Assembly: GCA_012517315.1 (NCBI GenBank)
Contig: JAAYVE010000019.1
Coordinates: 124,001 to 188,000 of the forward strand
DNA: 64,000 nucleotides
Source: Deltaproteobacteria bacterium
GTDB lineage: Bacteria; Desulfobacterota; Syntrophobacteria; Syntrophobacterales; Syntrophobacteraceae
Reading direction: 5' to 3'
In this document: positions 19,405-30,232 of the stretch, one piece after another
How positions within the stretch are numbered: the first letter of the stretch is position 1
Layout: each line of letters opens with the position of its first letter
Notes under the pieces: model-generated
What the model was told of the DNA's origin: nothing
Database searches by the model: none
What the model saw: the letters and a program-made list of their open reading frames with translations, nothing else
Made by a program: the position numbers and the translations under genes

Positions 19405-22272
19405 ATTTTTTTCCAGGGCGCTGTGAACTGTCTTGAGAATGCTTTCCACACTGTAGGGTTTCTGTATGAATGCCGCAGCCCGTTCCTGAATGAGGCCCCT
19501 GGTGACGGCATCGGGAAAATGGCCGCTTGCCACGATGATCCTCGCTTTCGGGTTGATCTTGAGAAGCTTCTCCATGCAGTCCATCCCCCCCTGGTTGGGC
19601 ATTATCAGGTCCACGATGATCAAGTCAATGGTCGGCCATTCCCTGGCATAAATCCTGACCGCCGTCTGCGTGGACTCTGCAGTGAGAACCGTGTAGCCGA
19701 AGCTGGAGAGGACCTCGGCGCCGTATCGGCGCAATGGCTCTTCGTCGTCCACAAACAAGATGGTTTCTATTCCGCCCTTTAATCCCTCCCTTGCGCCTTT
19801 CCGGTCTAGAATCCCACCCTCTCCACGCTTCAGCACGGGCAGGTAGATACTGAAAACCGTCCCCCTTCCCAAGTTACTGTCACAAAGAATGAACCCTCCA
19901 TGGTTCTTGATGATCCCATAGACCATGGGCAATCCCAGCCCTGTCCCCCTGCCGGTCTCCTTGGTCGTAAAGAAGGGCTCGAAGATGCGCTCCATTGTTT
20001 TTTGATCCATTCCGTGACCCGAATCCGCAACGGAGAGGAGCACATATTCCCCTGGTTTCATGTGGAGACGGGCACTGCAGAACGTTTCGTCCAGGGTCAC
20101 ATTTTCAGTGCGGATGCTGAGCCTGCCTCCTCCCGGCATGGCATCGCGGGCATTCACGGCCAGATTGATGAGGACTTGTTCCAGTTGGGAGGGATCGGCG
20201 TTTATGGTTTTCAGTTGGGGAGCCAGAGAGAGCTCAATAGAAATCATTTTGAAGATGGTACGCTCCAGGATTCCTTTCACTTTCAGGATCTCATGATTCA
20301 AGTCCACTGGGCGCAATCTGCTATCGATCTTCCTGCTGAACGTGAGCAACTGCCTCACCAGGTCGCTTCCCCTTCGGGCGGCGTGCACGATCTCGTCCAG
20401 TTCCTTTGCCCATTGCTGTGCGTCGGGTTTCTTGATCCTGATGAGGTCGGCGTAACCCAGGATGGCCTGGAGAAGATTGTTGAAATCATGGGCGATGCCG
20501 CCTGCCAGTGTGCCCACCGCCTCCATTTTGATTGCGTGGAGAAGTTGAGACTCCAGGTGTTTTTGCTGAGTGATGTCCTTGAGGAAATTGAGCGTGGCGG
20601 GAAGTCCGTCCCATTTCGTCGGGACGGCGCTTTGCTGAACCCACAGTTCCTTGCCGGACTTGCTTTTGATCCGAAAAGAGAAATCCCCTGGCACAGTCTG
20701 CCCGCTCAGGATGCGAAGGTCATAATCGAGCACCGTCTCCCTGTCATCAGGGTGAACCATTTGGACAAAAGAAGAACCGTTCAGTTCCTGGGTGTCAAAT
20801 TCGGTGAGGTAGGCAGTGAACGGATTGAAAAACTTGAGAAGCCCTTCCTGCAACACGAAGATAGCCTCGTTGGCATTATCCACCAGGAGACGATACTTTT
20901 CCTCCGATTCGCGCAGTGCCTCCTCTGCACGGGTCCTGAGGGTGATGTCCTCCGCGGTGAGAACATGTTTTCCATGGCGGATTGCAACGCTTTGGAGAAG
21001 GCACGTTTTCAACTCCCCTTCTTTGCTGCGGAGTGTCACAGTGGCGCTCCTCGTCCGCCCAATTCCCGCCTCCCACCCCGATTCTTCAGCACAAAGCGGT
21101 TCCGCCGATTCCCTTTGGATGGCATCCGGACACACATGGTCCAGCCACGTTTTGAAATCCGGGGACTCTTCAGCCGAAAATCCAAAAATCTCCGTGAAAC
21201 GAGGGTTGAAGTACTCGATGCCCTGACCTGCGTCGATCAGGGCGATGCCGAAAGGAGCAAACTCGGAAAGGAGCCGGAGTCTTTCCTCGCTGTCTCTGAG
21301 CCGCTCCTCTGCTTGTTTTCGCTCGGTCACATCGCAGAAAAGAGACAGAAGAAACTCTTCTCCTCCGAAACGGATGAGGTCCACGGAGACAAGGACATTG
21401 CGCATCTCCCCTGATTTGCTTTGCAGGAGGATGTGTTCTTCGTGGAGGCAGCCACGGCTTCTGAGCATTTCTGCGAGGATGGCCCCTTGGTCCGGATTCA
21501 CAAAGATCCCCAGCTCCCGGGAAGAGCGACCGATCAACTCCTGCCGGTCATACCCCAGCATTCGCACGAAACTTTGGTTGGCATCGATGATTATGCCGTC
21601 TTCCAGAGTGGAGAGCGCTGTGGGGGCAGGGCTTGCGTGGAATGCCTTGGAGAAACGCTCCTCCGACATGAGGACGGCGTTCTCCGCTTCCTTCCTTTCG
21701 CTGATGTCGCTCAGGATGACCAGGCACAGTCCACCTTCCTCCAACTGCAGACGCCTGGATTTGACCTCTCCGGGAATGACTTCCCCGGTTCCCCCGCGAA
21801 GTGTGAGTTCGCCGGAGAACTCACCACTGAGGACTTCATTCCATAGCGTTCTCTGAAAGCCTTCGGTGGTGTTCTCCACGATAAGATCAAGCATGTTCGT
21901 TTGCGTCAATTCTTCTTTGGAACGTTGAATCACCACCTCCGCCGCTTCATTGCAGTCGATGATTCTTTCCTCCTCCGAAACGAGAAGGATCGCCTCAGGA
22001 GACATCTCAAAAAGCATCCTGAAGCGTCGTTCGCTCTCCTTCAGGGCTGCATCGGACTCTTGCCAGCGAATGATCCCCCGGTTCGCTTTCCGGTACAGTA
22101 CAAAGACGGTGAGGCCGACAGTGCTGTAGAAGACGAGAAAAACAATCCAGGCCGATCTGACCGCCGCTGCCGGAAGACTTTCGGAGAGGGTGACGACAGC
22201 AAAATTCCCCACCCCGAAGGTGATGAAGACCGTCATGAATGACAGTGCGAACAGGATCCCGCCGAGTCCCAT
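19399..22272 (-). CDS. Four-PAS hybrid sensor histidine kinase with receiver
   Basis: A hybrid kinase of about 957 residues. Two N-terminal transmembrane helices enclose a short periplasmic loop (to about residue 60). Four PAS domains follow, each opening with a SE(E)RF/KYR-type cap. Then come HisKA with the phospho-acceptor His in [17 protein letters not shown], a HATPase_c with [18 protein letters not shown] and [11 protein letters not shown], and a C-terminal receiver with the phospho-Asp in [13 protein letters not shown]. The start is uncertain: ATG at 22272 directly before the first helix, or ATG at 22347, which adds a polar tail and has no ribosome site. The signal and output are unknown and no separate response regulator is adjacent. 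Confidence 0.92.
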   Translation of the reverse strand: MGLGGILFALSFMTVFITFGVGNFAVVTLSESLPAAAVRSAWIVFLVFYSTVGLTVFVLYRKANRGIIRWQESDAALKESERRFRMLFEMSPEAILLVSEEERIIDCNEAAEVVIQRSKEELTQTNMLDLIVENTTEGFQRTLWNEVLSGEFSGELTLRGGTGEVIPGEVKSRRLQLEEGGLCLVILSDISERKEAENAVLMSEERFSKAFHASPAPTALSTLEDGIIIDANQSFVRMLGYDRQELIGRSSRELGIFVNPDQGAILAEMLRSRGCLHEEHILLQSKSGEMRNVLVSVDLIRFGGEEFLLSLFCDVTERKQAEERLRDSEERLRLLSEFAPFGIALIDAGQGIEYFNPRFTEIFGFSAEESPDFKTWLDHVCPDAIQRESAEPLCAEESGWEAGIGRTRSATVTLRSKEGELKTCLLQSVAIRHGKHVLTAEDITLRTRAEEALRESEEKYRLLVDNANEAIFVLQEGLLKFFNPFTAYLTEFDTQELNGSSFVQMVHPDDRETVLDYDLRILSGQTVPGDFSFRIKSKSGKELWVQQSAVPTKWDGLPATLNFLKDITQQKHLESQLLHAIKMEAVGTLAGGIAHDFNNLLQAILGYADLIRIKKPDAQQWAKELDEIVHAARRGSDLVRQLLTFSRKIDSRLRPVDLNHEILKVKGILERTIFKMISIELSLAPQLKTINADPSQLEQVLINLAVNARDAMPGGGRLSIRTENVTLDETFCSARLHMKPGEYVLLSVADSGHGMDQKTMERIFEPFFTTKETGRGTGLGLPMVYGIIKNHGGFILCDSNLGRGTVFSIYLPVLKRGEGGILDRKGAREGLKGGIETILFVDDEEPLRRYGAEVLSSFGYTVLTAESTQTAVRIYAREWPTIDLIIVDLIMPNQGGMDCMEKLLKINPKARIIVASGHFPDAVTRGLIQERAAAFIQKPYSVESILKTVHSALEKNL

Positions 22273-22583
22273 TTTTGTCTCTTTCACGCATGATTCTTTT
22301 CTGTATGGATCTGATCCAGACAAATGAGTATTCGTAAGATTCGGCATTGCACTGGAGAAGAATCAGGATGACCGGGGCAGGAAGCCAGGAGCGGCGTTGG
22401 TAAGGGGTGTTGTTTAAATCTCTCTCACCGATTCGTAAGAGGAATGACTCTGCTGGCAAACTTTGCGGAGATTATTTGGATCGTCAACTGAAGGCCTCGT
22501 CTGTGAATCGGTTCTTTTTCTTGGAAGTGACAATAAGGAAAATCCGTGTTTCCCTCGTGGAAGGGCCTGGATGAGATCACGCC
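22273..22583. other. Intergenic stretch between kinase and dnaJ-like gene
   Basis: About 310 bases, part of which may code for an N-terminal extension of the kinase. The minus strand has a TTGACG near 22475 but no matching -10 at proper spacing. Nothing else was recognised. Confidence 0.4.
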
Positions 22584-23492
22584 TCACCCCACCACGTGCA
22601 CCTGCAGGTAAAGATCCCCACGGTCCGTGGGGTGGTTGGAAACAGCTCTGCCCATCTCCCGAAGTCTTAAAGTCGTGCCCGGCTTCACTCCAGGCGGGAT
22701 TCTCACGGACACCCGCCTCCCGCTTCCGAGGTGAGGGACGTCCAATTCCACGACGGTTCCTCGATAAGCCTCCGCAGATGAGATAGACAACTGGTAGGTG
22801 ACATCGCGGGGATCAAGACGGTTTTTTTGCCACCTAGCGGCGGCGCCTCCAAAGCCCAGGAAACCGGCCACCGTTCGCCACGCAAAACCCACCAGCTTCT
22901 TCCCAGCCCACGCGATCAGCGATAAGGCACCGGGGAGCACGCCACGGGATGGACGTGGCGGCATGAACCGCTCACCGTTCCGGCAACATCGCCCCGGCAT
23001 GTCTGCATGAAACTTTCTCCCGCGGGCGCCCCCGAAAACGCTCACCCGTACCGGTCCTCTCCAAAAGATATTGTCGTAGTAAACACGACTCCCTCCGAAA
23101 AACATGCGGTTAAAAAACATGTCGTCGAAGCGAAAACCCATCTTCTGGAATTCGCGCTGCATCTCCGAAAACACATCCTGCGCGTGAGGACTTCTGAAAA
23201 AATCCCGAAGAATCTCCTCCTGGGAATACCCGAAACCCGGACGGGGAGAACCATTGGGCTGCTGAACGCCGAGACGCCGATACTCGTCGTACTGAGCCCG
23301 CTTTTGAGGATCGCTCAGGACGCCATAGGCCTCGTTGATCCGCTTGAAACGCTCTTCGGCCTGAGCATCTCCAGGATTGCGATCCGGATGCGTCTCCAGT
23401 GCGAGCCTCCTGTAAGCCTTCTTGATTTCCTCTGAAGACACATCCTCACGGACCCCCAAGACCTTATAGTAATCGTTCCTGTCCATCTTCAA
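22584..23492 (-). CDS. Atypical DnaJ/CbpA-like co-chaperone
   Basis: A 302-residue J-domain protein. Residues 3-70 are a standard J-domain with the HPD motif ([20 protein letters not shown]), which stimulates DnaK ATPase. The C-terminal ~75 residues match one DnaJ_C beta domain ([20 protein letters not shown]). The middle is unusual: instead of a Gly/Phe linker and zinc finger there is a basic and hydrophobic segment (about 165-205, including [22 protein letters not shown]) that could bind a membrane. It may be a specialised J-protein rather than the main DnaJ. Its own promoter is likely at 23609-23637. Confidence 0.82.
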   Translation of the reverse strand: MKMDRNDYYKVLGVREDVSSEEIKKAYRRLALETHPDRNPGDAQAEERFKRINEAYGVLSDPQKRAQYDEYRRLGVQQPNGSPRPGFGYSQEEILRDFFRSPHAQDVFSEMQREFQKMGFRFDDMFFNRMFFGGSRVYYDNIFWRGPVRVSVFGGARGRKFHADMPGRCCRNGERFMPPRPSRGVLPGALSLIAWAGKKLVGFAWRTVAGFLGFGGAAARWQKNRLDPRDVTYQLSISSAEAYRGTVVELDVPHLGSGRRVSVRIPPGVKPGTTLRLREMGRAVSNHPTDRGDLYLQVHVVG

Positions 23493-23608
23493 ACGCTTCT
23501 CCTCAACATCACCACATCAGCCCCGGCTCAAACGACCTGCTTCGGTGAGGCCCATGGTTTGACTTCAACATACCCCTTGCGCGGATAAAAAGTGATCTCA
23601 AAAATTTT

Positions 23609-23637
23609 ATATTAATATTGCCAGACTCTCCATGCAA
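23609..23637 (-). promoter_or_regulatory. Putative promoter of the dnaJ-like gene
   Basis: On the minus strand TTGCAT (23632-23637) and TAATAT (23609-23614) are separated by 17 bases in a notably AT-rich stretch, about 117 bases before the ATG. Confidence 0.4.
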
Positions 23638-23680
23638 CCACCCCCACCCGGCAAAAAAATAACGGGCAAGCACCTCAACC

Positions 23681-25486
23681 TCATGGGCGATCAGGCTTCG
23701 TCCCGCCCACCATGCCGAGTGAACGTTCCCTCTGTTCCCGGCATACTCCGCAGCGCACACACTTCTCATCGGGCCTGCAGGGGGGAGTCGAACTCTCCTG
23801 CAAAGCGCTCTGGTACTCCTCCCACAGGAAACGACGCTCAATACCGTTGTCGATGAACTCCCAGGGAAACACTTCGTCCTCGCCTCTTTCTCGCAACACC
23901 CAAAAGTCTGGATTGAAGGGAATCTCCCTCAACGCCTGCTGCCATGAAGCCCCACCTAAGGCCACTTTTTCAAGAAAGCCGGCGACCCTTCGATCACCCC
24001 TCGCCAGGAGAGCCTGTACATAAGCCCATTTGGGGAGATCAAAATGCACGCGGACATTGGGAACTTTCTGCAGGCCCCTGTGAATCCATCGGGCCTTTTC
24101 TTTCAAAACGGAAATCCCTGCAAAGGGAACCCACTGAAACGGGGTGAACGGCTTGGGCACGAAAGAATTCACGCTGAGGGTGATCGTCCCCATGCGTTTC
24201 TTGCCACGGCTCATTTTCAATACATGGTGTTTGATACTTTTTGCCAGGTGCACAATCGCCTCCAGATCTTCCTGCGTTTCCGTCGGGAGCCCGATCATGA
24301 AATAGAGCTTCAAATGAAGGATACCGCCTTCCGCGAGTCTTTCAGCGGCCTCAAGAATCTGGGATTCAGAGAGGTTCTTGTTGATGACCCGGCGCAGTCT
24401 TTCGGATCCCGCCTCGGGGGCTATGGCCACCGCCTGGTGTCCGCTCGACCGCAGCGAGGCGACCACTGCAGGGGGAATGCTGTCCGCCCTGAGGGACGAA
24501 AAGGAAACCGACACACCCCGACAGGAAAGCGTTTCACACAACGCACTGATTTCCGGGTGGTCCGAAACCGCCGCGCTGACCAAGCCAAGGCGCCCCGCCG
24601 CGGGCCCTCTCTTATCGGTCGCATCCAAAACGGCCCGAGCGGAATGGAACCTCACCGGCCGATAGACAAACCCCGCCGCACAGAACCGACAACCGCGTCC
24701 ACACCCTCTCCCGATCTCGAGGAGCACCGTGTCGCTGAATTCCGTATTGGGAGTCACGACCTGGGTCTGGCATGGTGGATGTCGGAGCAGGTCTGCGCGC
24801 CTGTACTTGATGCGCTTGGGGACGTCCGCCCAAGGAACGGGGGTCATGGACTCGATGGTGCCTTCACTCCGGTAGGAAACCTGGTACAGGGAGGGAACGT
24901 AGATTCCCTGCATGCTAACGGCGAGCGCCTCCAGCAACTGAGGGCGGGCAGGACCTTCCCTCAGGAGGGGTTGGAGAACTTTGCGGAAATCGGGCAGCAG
25001 TTCTTCCGCTTCCCCGATGAAGAAACAGTCGATAAAGGGCGCGAGAGGTTCCGGATTGAGAAAGACAGCCACTCCACCGGCTGTCACTAGAGGATGTGCC
25101 GCCGTCCGGTCCTGTGCCCGGGGAGGAATCCCCCCAAAAGCCAGCATTTCCAGCACGAAGGCGTAGTCGTTCTCATAGGCGATGGAAAAGGCGATGAGGT
25201 GGAAATCCTGAAGGGGGCGCTGCGATTCCACCGAGAGGAGGTGGCCGGGGTTTTGCCTGATAAGGTCCACATCTTCTGGTTCCGGGTAGAAAACCCTTTC
25301 GCAGACAATCTCCTCAAAACGGTTGAGCGCGCGATACACCGCCTGGAAACCGAGGTTGGACATTCCTACCCGGTAGCGGTTTGGAAATGCAAGGGCGATG
25401 CAGAGCCGATCCGCCCAGTCCTTGCGGATGGTCCCTCTTTCCTCGGCAAGCCACGCCAACTGGCGCTGCTTCAATCTCCAGAGCAT
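23681..25486 (-). CDS. Radical SAM protein, B12-binding-like N-terminus
   Basis: A 601-residue radical-SAM protein. The N-terminal ~200 residues resemble the region before the core in YgiQ/TIGR03960-type proteins (FPNRYRVGMSNLGFQAVYRAL, FSIAYENDY). The radical-SAM core carries the cluster motif GRGCGRGCRFCAAGF (CxxxCxxC) and later KLYFMIGLPTET. A Cys-rich tail (CVRCGVC) near the C-terminus may hold a second metal site. The substrate is unknown. The ATG has AGGAAGG upstream. It follows ftsZ on the same strand and may be read from the dcw operon. Confidence 0.85.
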   Translation of the reverse strand: MLWRLKQRQLAWLAEERGTIRKDWADRLCIALAFPNRYRVGMSNLGFQAVYRALNRFEEIVCERVFYPEPEDVDLIRQNPGHLLSVESQRPLQDFHLIAFSIAYENDYAFVLEMLAFGGIPPRAQDRTAAHPLVTAGGVAVFLNPEPLAPFIDCFFIGEAEELLPDFRKVLQPLLREGPARPQLLEALAVSMQGIYVPSLYQVSYRSEGTIESMTPVPWADVPKRIKYRRADLLRHPPCQTQVVTPNTEFSDTVLLEIGRGCGRGCRFCAAGFVYRPVRFHSARAVLDATDKRGPAAGRLGLVSAAVSDHPEISALCETLSCRGVSVSFSSLRADSIPPAVVASLRSSGHQAVAIAPEAGSERLRRVINKNLSESQILEAAERLAEGGILHLKLYFMIGLPTETQEDLEAIVHLAKSIKHHVLKMSRGKKRMGTITLSVNSFVPKPFTPFQWVPFAGISVLKEKARWIHRGLQKVPNVRVHFDLPKWAYVQALLARGDRRVAGFLEKVALGGASWQQALREIPFNPDFWVLRERGEDEVFPWEFIDNGIERRFLWEEYQSALQESSTPPCRPDEKCVRCGVCREQRERSLGMVGGTKPDRP

Positions 25487-25615
25487 AGCCTTCCTGGAAC
25501 TCGGGGCAGGGCCGCCCCCCCCGGCGACAGGACGGCTCCCCCGCCCCCCAACGTCTCCCGGGCTCCCCTCACAGGATGCTGCGGCGCCTTCTCCCCTCAG
25601 GACCCCAACACGCTC

Positions 25616-26803
25616 TCAGTCAGCCTGACGCCTGATGAAGGTGGGTATACTGAGGTCTTCCTCCTCGGGGGAAGCCCCCGTCAGTTTTTGCAAAAGGGTC
25701 CTTCTTCTGGGTGGCTCCGCTGGAGGCACATCTCTCACGGTGCGATGACGGACCACCGTTGGAATCTGCAAGTAGCCGTAGTTGAGGTCAGGCGTAATGC
25801 CGTCTGGCTTGAGTCGTTTGGGCCTCATGGGAGTCTCCGCTCGCTGGGGCTGATCAACTCTTCCGATGCCCGTGGCGATGACGGTCACGCGCATTTCTTC
25901 CCCCATATCCGGATCGATGGCCATGCCGAGAATGATATGGGCATTCTCATCCATCTCTTTCTGGATAGCCGACGAAGCTTCTTCAAACTCGTGCATTCCA
26001 AGGTCCGGTCCGGCACAGATATTGATGAGAGCCGCCCTGGCGCCATGAATGGAGATGTCCTCCAGCAGAGGGCTGGAAATGGCCTGCTGCGCGGCCTGAA
26101 GCGCTCGGTTCTCTCCCCGGCCGATACCCGTCCCCATCAGGGCCAGTCCCATTTCTCCCATGACGGTTTTCACATCGGCGAAATCCACATTGATATAGCC
26201 CGGATTGGTGATGAGGTCGGAGATGCCCTTCACCGCAAACAGCAGGATGTCGTCGGCCCTCTTGAACATCTCGAGAAAGGTCGCCCGGCGATCGGCAAGG
26301 CACAACAGGCGATCGTTGGGAATGGTAATGAGCGTGTCCACGACGTCCTGGAGGATCTTGAGCCCCTCTTCCGCATTCCGCTGTCGCACCTTTCCTTCGA
26401 AAGCGAAAGGCCGGGTCACCACGGCAACTGTGAGAATGCCCATCTCCTTACATGCTCTGGCGACGATGGGAGCCCCTCCGGTGCCCGTACCTCCTCCCAG
26501 CCCCGCCGTGATGAAGACCATGTCACAGCCGTCCACCGCCTCCCGCACCTTCTCCATATCCTCTTCCGTGGCCTTACTGCCCACTTCAGGGTTTCCTCCC
26601 GCCCCTAAACCCTTGGTGAGGTTCACCCCCAGCTGGATTTTGCACTCGGCGAGGTTCTTCTCCAAGGCCTGAAAATCCGTGTTGGCCGCGATGAATTCGA
26701 CGCCGTCCAAGCCTGTACTGATCATGTTGTTGATGGCATTGCCCCCCCCGCCACCAATGCCGAAAACCTTGATTCTCGCTTTGTTGAGCATCAGATTCTC
26801 CAT
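25616..26803 (-). CDS. ftsZ: Cell division GTPase FtsZ
   Basis: A 395-residue tubulin homologue that forms the Z-ring. GTP-binding elements: KVFGIGGGGGNAINNMI, AANTDFQAL, the tubulin signature AGLGGGTGTGGAP, and the T7-type loop region ending NPGYINVDFADVKTVM. The C-terminal tail is variable and ends in LSIPTFIRRQAD, a fair match to the FtsA/ZipA-binding conserved peptide. The frame is open upstream; ATG at 26803 has AAGGAG 12 bases before it and gives the normal N-terminus, whereas ATG at 26836 and the start at 26875 have no ribosome site. It closes the dcw cluster. Confidence 0.96.
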   Translation of the reverse strand: MENLMLNKARIKVFGIGGGGGNAINNMISTGLDGVEFIAANTDFQALEKNLAECKIQLGVNLTKGLGAGGNPEVGSKATEEDMEKVREAVDGCDMVFITAGLGGGTGTGGAPIVARACKEMGILTVAVVTRPFAFEGKVRQRNAEEGLKILQDVVDTLITIPNDRLLCLADRRATFLEMFKRADDILLFAVKGISDLITNPGYINVDFADVKTVMGEMGLALMGTGIGRGENRALQAAQQAISSPLLEDISIHGARAALINICAGPDLGMHEFEEASSAIQKEMDENAHIILGMAIDPDMGEEMRVTVIATGIGRVDQPQRAETPMRPKRLKPDGITPDLNYGYLQIPTVVRHRTVRDVPPAEPPRRRTLLQKLTGASPEEEDLSIPTFIRRQAD

Positions 26804-26905
26804 GTTTGCACCCATCTCCTTCCAAGGCTCACTCATGGTTGAACGCCATTTTATGGGAGAACTTTCTTTCTTCATACCCCTTTGTGATGGTGCACCGAAA
26901 GTTTT

Positions 26906-28126
26906 TTACCAGAACTCTTTAAACCATCGTCTCATCGATAAGATCAGCTTCTTGAGAAGACTCGGCTCGGCCAGAGGCATCCGGGACCCGTACTTCTTGC
27001 CATACAACAACAACCCCGTCGCCGTTGAGTAAATGGGGTTTCGGACCACATCTCCCAGCCCCCCGAAACTGTAGGGAGCCCCGATACGGACCGGCATGTC
27101 AAAAATGCGTTCGGCCAACTCCCGTATTCCCGAAAGCAAGGCCACACCGCCCGTCAGGACCACTCCCCCGTGGAGGGACTCCACATAAGCCGAACGCACG
27201 AGTTCCCATTCGATGATCTTGAGAATCTCCTCCACCCGGGCCTCGATGATTTGCGTCAGAATGGACTGGGCCAGTTGTCTGGGCTTCTGGCCCCCCACCG
27301 ACCCGACCTCGATCACATCCTGAGGGTTTACCCACTCCACGAGGGCACACCCATATTTCTTCTTGATCTTTTCCGCCTCTTCCATGGAGGTGCGCAATCC
27401 GACCGAAATGTCCGAGGTGATATGCTGCCCCCCCAAGCCGACTACCGTGGAATAACGGATGGCGTGGTCAAGGAAGACGGCTATGTCACTCGTTCCCCCT
27501 CCCATGTCCACCAGAGCGACGCCAAGGTGTTTTTCGTCGGGATCGAGAACGGACTCGCTGGACGCCAGGGATTCCAGGACCACGTCCTGCACTTGAAGGC
27601 CCGCCCGTTCGCAGCAGCGGATGATGTTCTGCACGGCGCTCACCGCCCCCGTGATGATGTGTACCTTGGCCTCCAGCCTGACCCCTGCCATCCCGATGGG
27701 ATTGTGGATTCCTTCCTGGTCATCGACGATGAACTGCTGGGGAAGCACGTGGAGAATCTGTCTGTCGTAGGGAAGAGCAATGGTCTTGGCTGCATCGAGG
27801 ACTCGGTCGATGTCCGACTGTGTGACTTCACGACTCTTGACGGCAATGACCCCATGACTGTTCAGGCTTTGGACGTGCGTGCCGGCGACCCCGGCAAAAA
27901 CGGAGGAAATTTCGCAGCCGGCCATCAATTCGGCCTCACCCACCGCCTTCCGGATGGAATTCACCGTCTGGTCGATGTTGACCACCACGCCCCCCCGCAT
28001 ACCAACGGATGGGAACGTTCCGACACCAACGATGTCTATCCCCTCTGCGGTCACCTCACCGACCACGCAACAGATCTTCGTCGTACCGAGGTCAAGGCCA
28101 ACGATCAGCTCCTCTCTTTTCGCCAT
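26906..28126 (-). CDS. ftsA: Cell division protein FtsA
   Basis: A 406-residue actin-like protein that tethers FtsZ to the membrane. Phosphate loops LIVGLDLGTTKICCVVGE and VDMGGGTSDIAVF are clear, as is the late adenosine motif VVLTGGVALLSGI. The C-terminal amphipathic helix (LLKKLILSMRRWFKEFW) is the membrane anchor. The ATG has GGGGGAG upstream. It lies between ftsQ and ftsZ in the standard dcw order. Confidence 0.96.
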   Translation of the reverse strand: MAKREELIVGLDLGTTKICCVVGEVTAEGIDIVGVGTFPSVGMRGGVVVNIDQTVNSIRKAVGEAELMAGCEISSVFAGVAGTHVQSLNSHGVIAVKSREVTQSDIDRVLDAAKTIALPYDRQILHVLPQQFIVDDQEGIHNPIGMAGVRLEAKVHIITGAVSAVQNIIRCCERAGLQVQDVVLESLASSESVLDPDEKHLGVALVDMGGGTSDIAVFLDHAIRYSTVVGLGGQHITSDISVGLRTSMEEAEKIKKKYGCALVEWVNPQDVIEVGSVGGQKPRQLAQSILTQIIEARVEEILKIIEWELVRSAYVESLHGGVVLTGGVALLSGIRELAERIFDMPVRIGAPYSFGGLGDVVRNPIYSTATGLLLYGKKYGSRMPLAEPSLLKKLILSMRRWFKEFW

Positions 28127-28244
28127 TTCTCCCCCTTCGCCTTCATCGCGATGCGTCCCTCAAGGCTGGCAGTCCATGTGGTCCGCCCGATCCATCTTCT
28201 TCCGCCCCATCCGCTCGCAATGACACCCGAGAAACCTCCATCGA

Positions 28245-29075
28245 TCAGATTCCCTTGAAGGAGGGAAACTGCCCCTCAACGTAAGCACGCTGACCATAGT
28301 CGAGATCGATACGCGTCACATTCCCCACCCACTGGCGTTCGGCCAGCAATCCAAGTATTTCATGGAGACGCCTGAGCTTCTCCTCCAGGTTGTCCGCTCC
28401 AAGCTGAACGGGTATACCCTGCTCCCCAACGTTAATCAGAAAACCGGTATCCGGATTCCAATGGCACTGGGAAATCTTGCCCCGGTGCAGTCCCTCCTCC
28501 CAGTCCCTCACCGCCGCCAGCAGTCCCGCCACCGCCTCACCGACCTCACGCTGCAGTGTGCTCCCCACCTTCAAACCGGAATCCGCCGCCCCAGAGATCA
28601 GCAAGAGATTCGGGTGTTCTTCGCACTTGCAAGGGGCGAACAGACTTCCCTCTTGATCCATCAGCAGGCAATGGTCCCCCGCGGCAATCTTGGCGACAGG
28701 GTCGCGCTCGACCAATTCCACCACCAACCGCTCAGGGGTATCGAGTCTCACGAGGGCCGACCGGATCCACGGGAGCATCTCCAAGCGTTTCTTGAGCTGT
28801 ACCAGCTTCAGGCCGAACACGCTCGCCCCCCTGGCAACCCCCATGGCGTTCAAAACCTCGACCCTGCTCATGTGCTGGAGCCCGCTGATTTCAATCTCCT
28901 GAACCCGAAGCCAAGGAGCATCGAGAAGAGCATGATAAGCGCGGGAAAGGGCGGCACTGAAAAGGGCGAGGGAGATAAGAACCATGAAGGCCGCAATGGC
29001 GGTCCTCGTACCCGAAAGGATTTTCTCCCTTCTCTTGACTCGATCGACCCTGTAGCGGTTCGCCTTTCTTCTCAT
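28245..29075 (-). CDS. ftsQ: Cell division protein FtsQ
   Basis: A 276-residue bitopic divisome protein. A basic cytoplasmic tail (MRRKANRYRVDRVKRREK) precedes one transmembrane helix (about residues 27-48), a POTRA domain (VQEIEISGLQHMSRVEVLNAMGV) and the FtsQ beta domain. It connects FtsB/FtsL to the septal synthases. ATG at 29075 is chosen with AGAGG upstream; a TTG seven codons earlier (29096) is possible. Position between murB and ftsA is standard. Confidence 0.9.
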   Translation of the reverse strand: MRRKANRYRVDRVKRREKILSGTRTAIAAFMVLISLALFSAALSRAYHALLDAPWLRVQEIEISGLQHMSRVEVLNAMGVARGASVFGLKLVQLKKRLEMLPWIRSALVRLDTPERLVVELVERDPVAKIAAGDHCLLMDQEGSLFAPCKCEEHPNLLLISGAADSGLKVGSTLQREVGEAVAGLLAAVRDWEEGLHRGKISQCHWNPDTGFLINVGEQGIPVQLGADNLEEKLRRLHEILGLLAERQWVGNVTRIDLDYGQRAYVEGQFPSFKGI

Positions 29076-29170
29076 GTCCCAAAAAGCCTCTTCCAATCCG
29101 AAACCCAGGGATTTCGCCGGGGAAAGCCCTCCGGAGGGAGTGCGGCGTGTTGGCCGCCCCCATTCTGGCT

Positions 29171-30103
29171 TCAGTGGAGCGACTGTCCCCGTTCCAGTAC
29201 GTGTACCTCCCTCTCCAGGGCAATACCAAACCTGTTAAGCACCGTCTGTTCCACGTGCTCCATGAGCTTCAAGACTTGAGCAGCAGACGCTTTCCCCCTG
29301 TTGACGATCCAGTTGGCATGTTTTTCTGAAACTTGCGCATCGCCGAAACGCACTCCCTTCAATCCTGCCTGCTCAATCAATGCACCTGCCGAAGCCTGAG
29401 GTGGATTTCTGAATATGCATCCCGCCGATGGAAAACCCATGGGTTGGCTTGCCCTTCTTTCCCTCATGGCCTGCCCCATGCGCTCCCTGAGCCTTCTTCC
29501 GGACCCCTTGCGCAGTTCGATGCATCCCCCCAGTACCGCAGCATCCCGCGGAAGGCCCATTTGACGGTATTTCGCAGGAAGTTCAGCCCGGTAAACCCGT
29601 CTTCTTTCCCCCGATTTCTCCAATAGGTCAACCCATAGCAGGGAATCAGCGATGCATCCGTCCCTGGATCCTGCATTCATGACGATGGCTCCCCCCACCG
29701 AGCCCGGAATCCCCACAAGGGCCTCAACGCCCTCAAGTTCTTCGCGGAGGCAAAAACGGAGCAAGGAAGACAGTCTTACCCCTGCCCCCACGTGGACAAG
29801 CCTCTTTCCTCCACTGCCTGTGCTGAGTTCGATGATCTTCCCCAGGCAACGGTTCATCTGTATGACCAGTACCTCCCAGGATTCATCGGGTGCCAGCACA
29901 TTGGTCCCTCCTCCCAGGAAGATGTGGGGGATGTGCTCTTTGCGCATCAGCGAAACGAGTGCCGCCAAGGCGGCTTCACTGAAAGGCCTCACCACGCAGG
30001 CGACAGGGCCGCCGATGCGAAAGCTCGTGAGATTCGCCATGGGCTCTCCCCAGAGCAACTCCAACTCCGGCGTGCCTCCCAGAATCCTGCGCAATGCTTG
30101 CAT
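29171..30103 (-). CDS. murB: UDP-N-acetylenolpyruvoylglucosamine reductase
   Basis: A 310-residue FAD enzyme that reduces enolpyruvyl-UDP-GlcNAc to UDP-MurNAc. The FAD domain shows ANLTSFRIGGPVACVV, FLGGGTNVLAPDE and GIPGSVGGAIVMNAGS; the catalytic Ser is in FPSAGCIFRNP and the Glu in VSEKHANWIVNRG. It is the short type II MurB without the Tyr loop. It lies downstream of murC and a small membrane gene. Confidence 0.95.
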   Translation of the reverse strand: MQALRRILGGTPELELLWGEPMANLTSFRIGGPVACVVRPFSEAALAALVSLMRKEHIPHIFLGGGTNVLAPDESWEVLVIQMNRCLGKIIELSTGSGGKRLVHVGAGVRLSSLLRFCLREELEGVEALVGIPGSVGGAIVMNAGSRDGCIADSLLWVDLLEKSGERRRVYRAELPAKYRQMGLPRDAAVLGGCIELRKGSGRRLRERMGQAMRERRASQPMGFPSAGCIFRNPPQASAGALIEQAGLKGVRFGDAQVSEKHANWIVNRGKASAAQVLKLMEHVEQTVLNRFGIALEREVHVLERGQSLH

Positions 30104-30128
30104 GGAGAGACTCCCCCCCGACGATAAC

Positions 30129-30164
30129 TGAGTGGTGGCTAACGGGTGATGAGTGATGAGTCGC
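30129..30164 (+). repeat. Inverted repeat copy A (36 bp) in the dcw operon
   Basis: The reverse complement of this stretch matches 30499-30534 at 30 of 36 positions; the core is GGGTGATGAGTGATGAGTCGC. The pair brackets the small membrane gene between murB and murC. A GC hairpin (CCGGC 30164-30168 with GCCGG 30178-30182) adjoins it. Confidence 0.7.
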
Positions 30165-30232
30165 CGGCCCCTTTTGCGCCGGTCTTTAACACTGTTTAGA
30201 CCTGTTGATTGGGTTGGGTTGTCATGGTCGAC

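Noticed and set aside
19900-21414. 504-codon plus-strand frame opposite the hybrid histidine kinase.
   Set aside because: The antisense kinase has all expected domains; the plus frame has no recognisable motif.
24044-26608. Two long plus-strand frames opposite the radical-SAM gene and ftsZ.
   Set aside because: Both sit over well-supported minus-strand genes and have protein-like length only because of high GC content.
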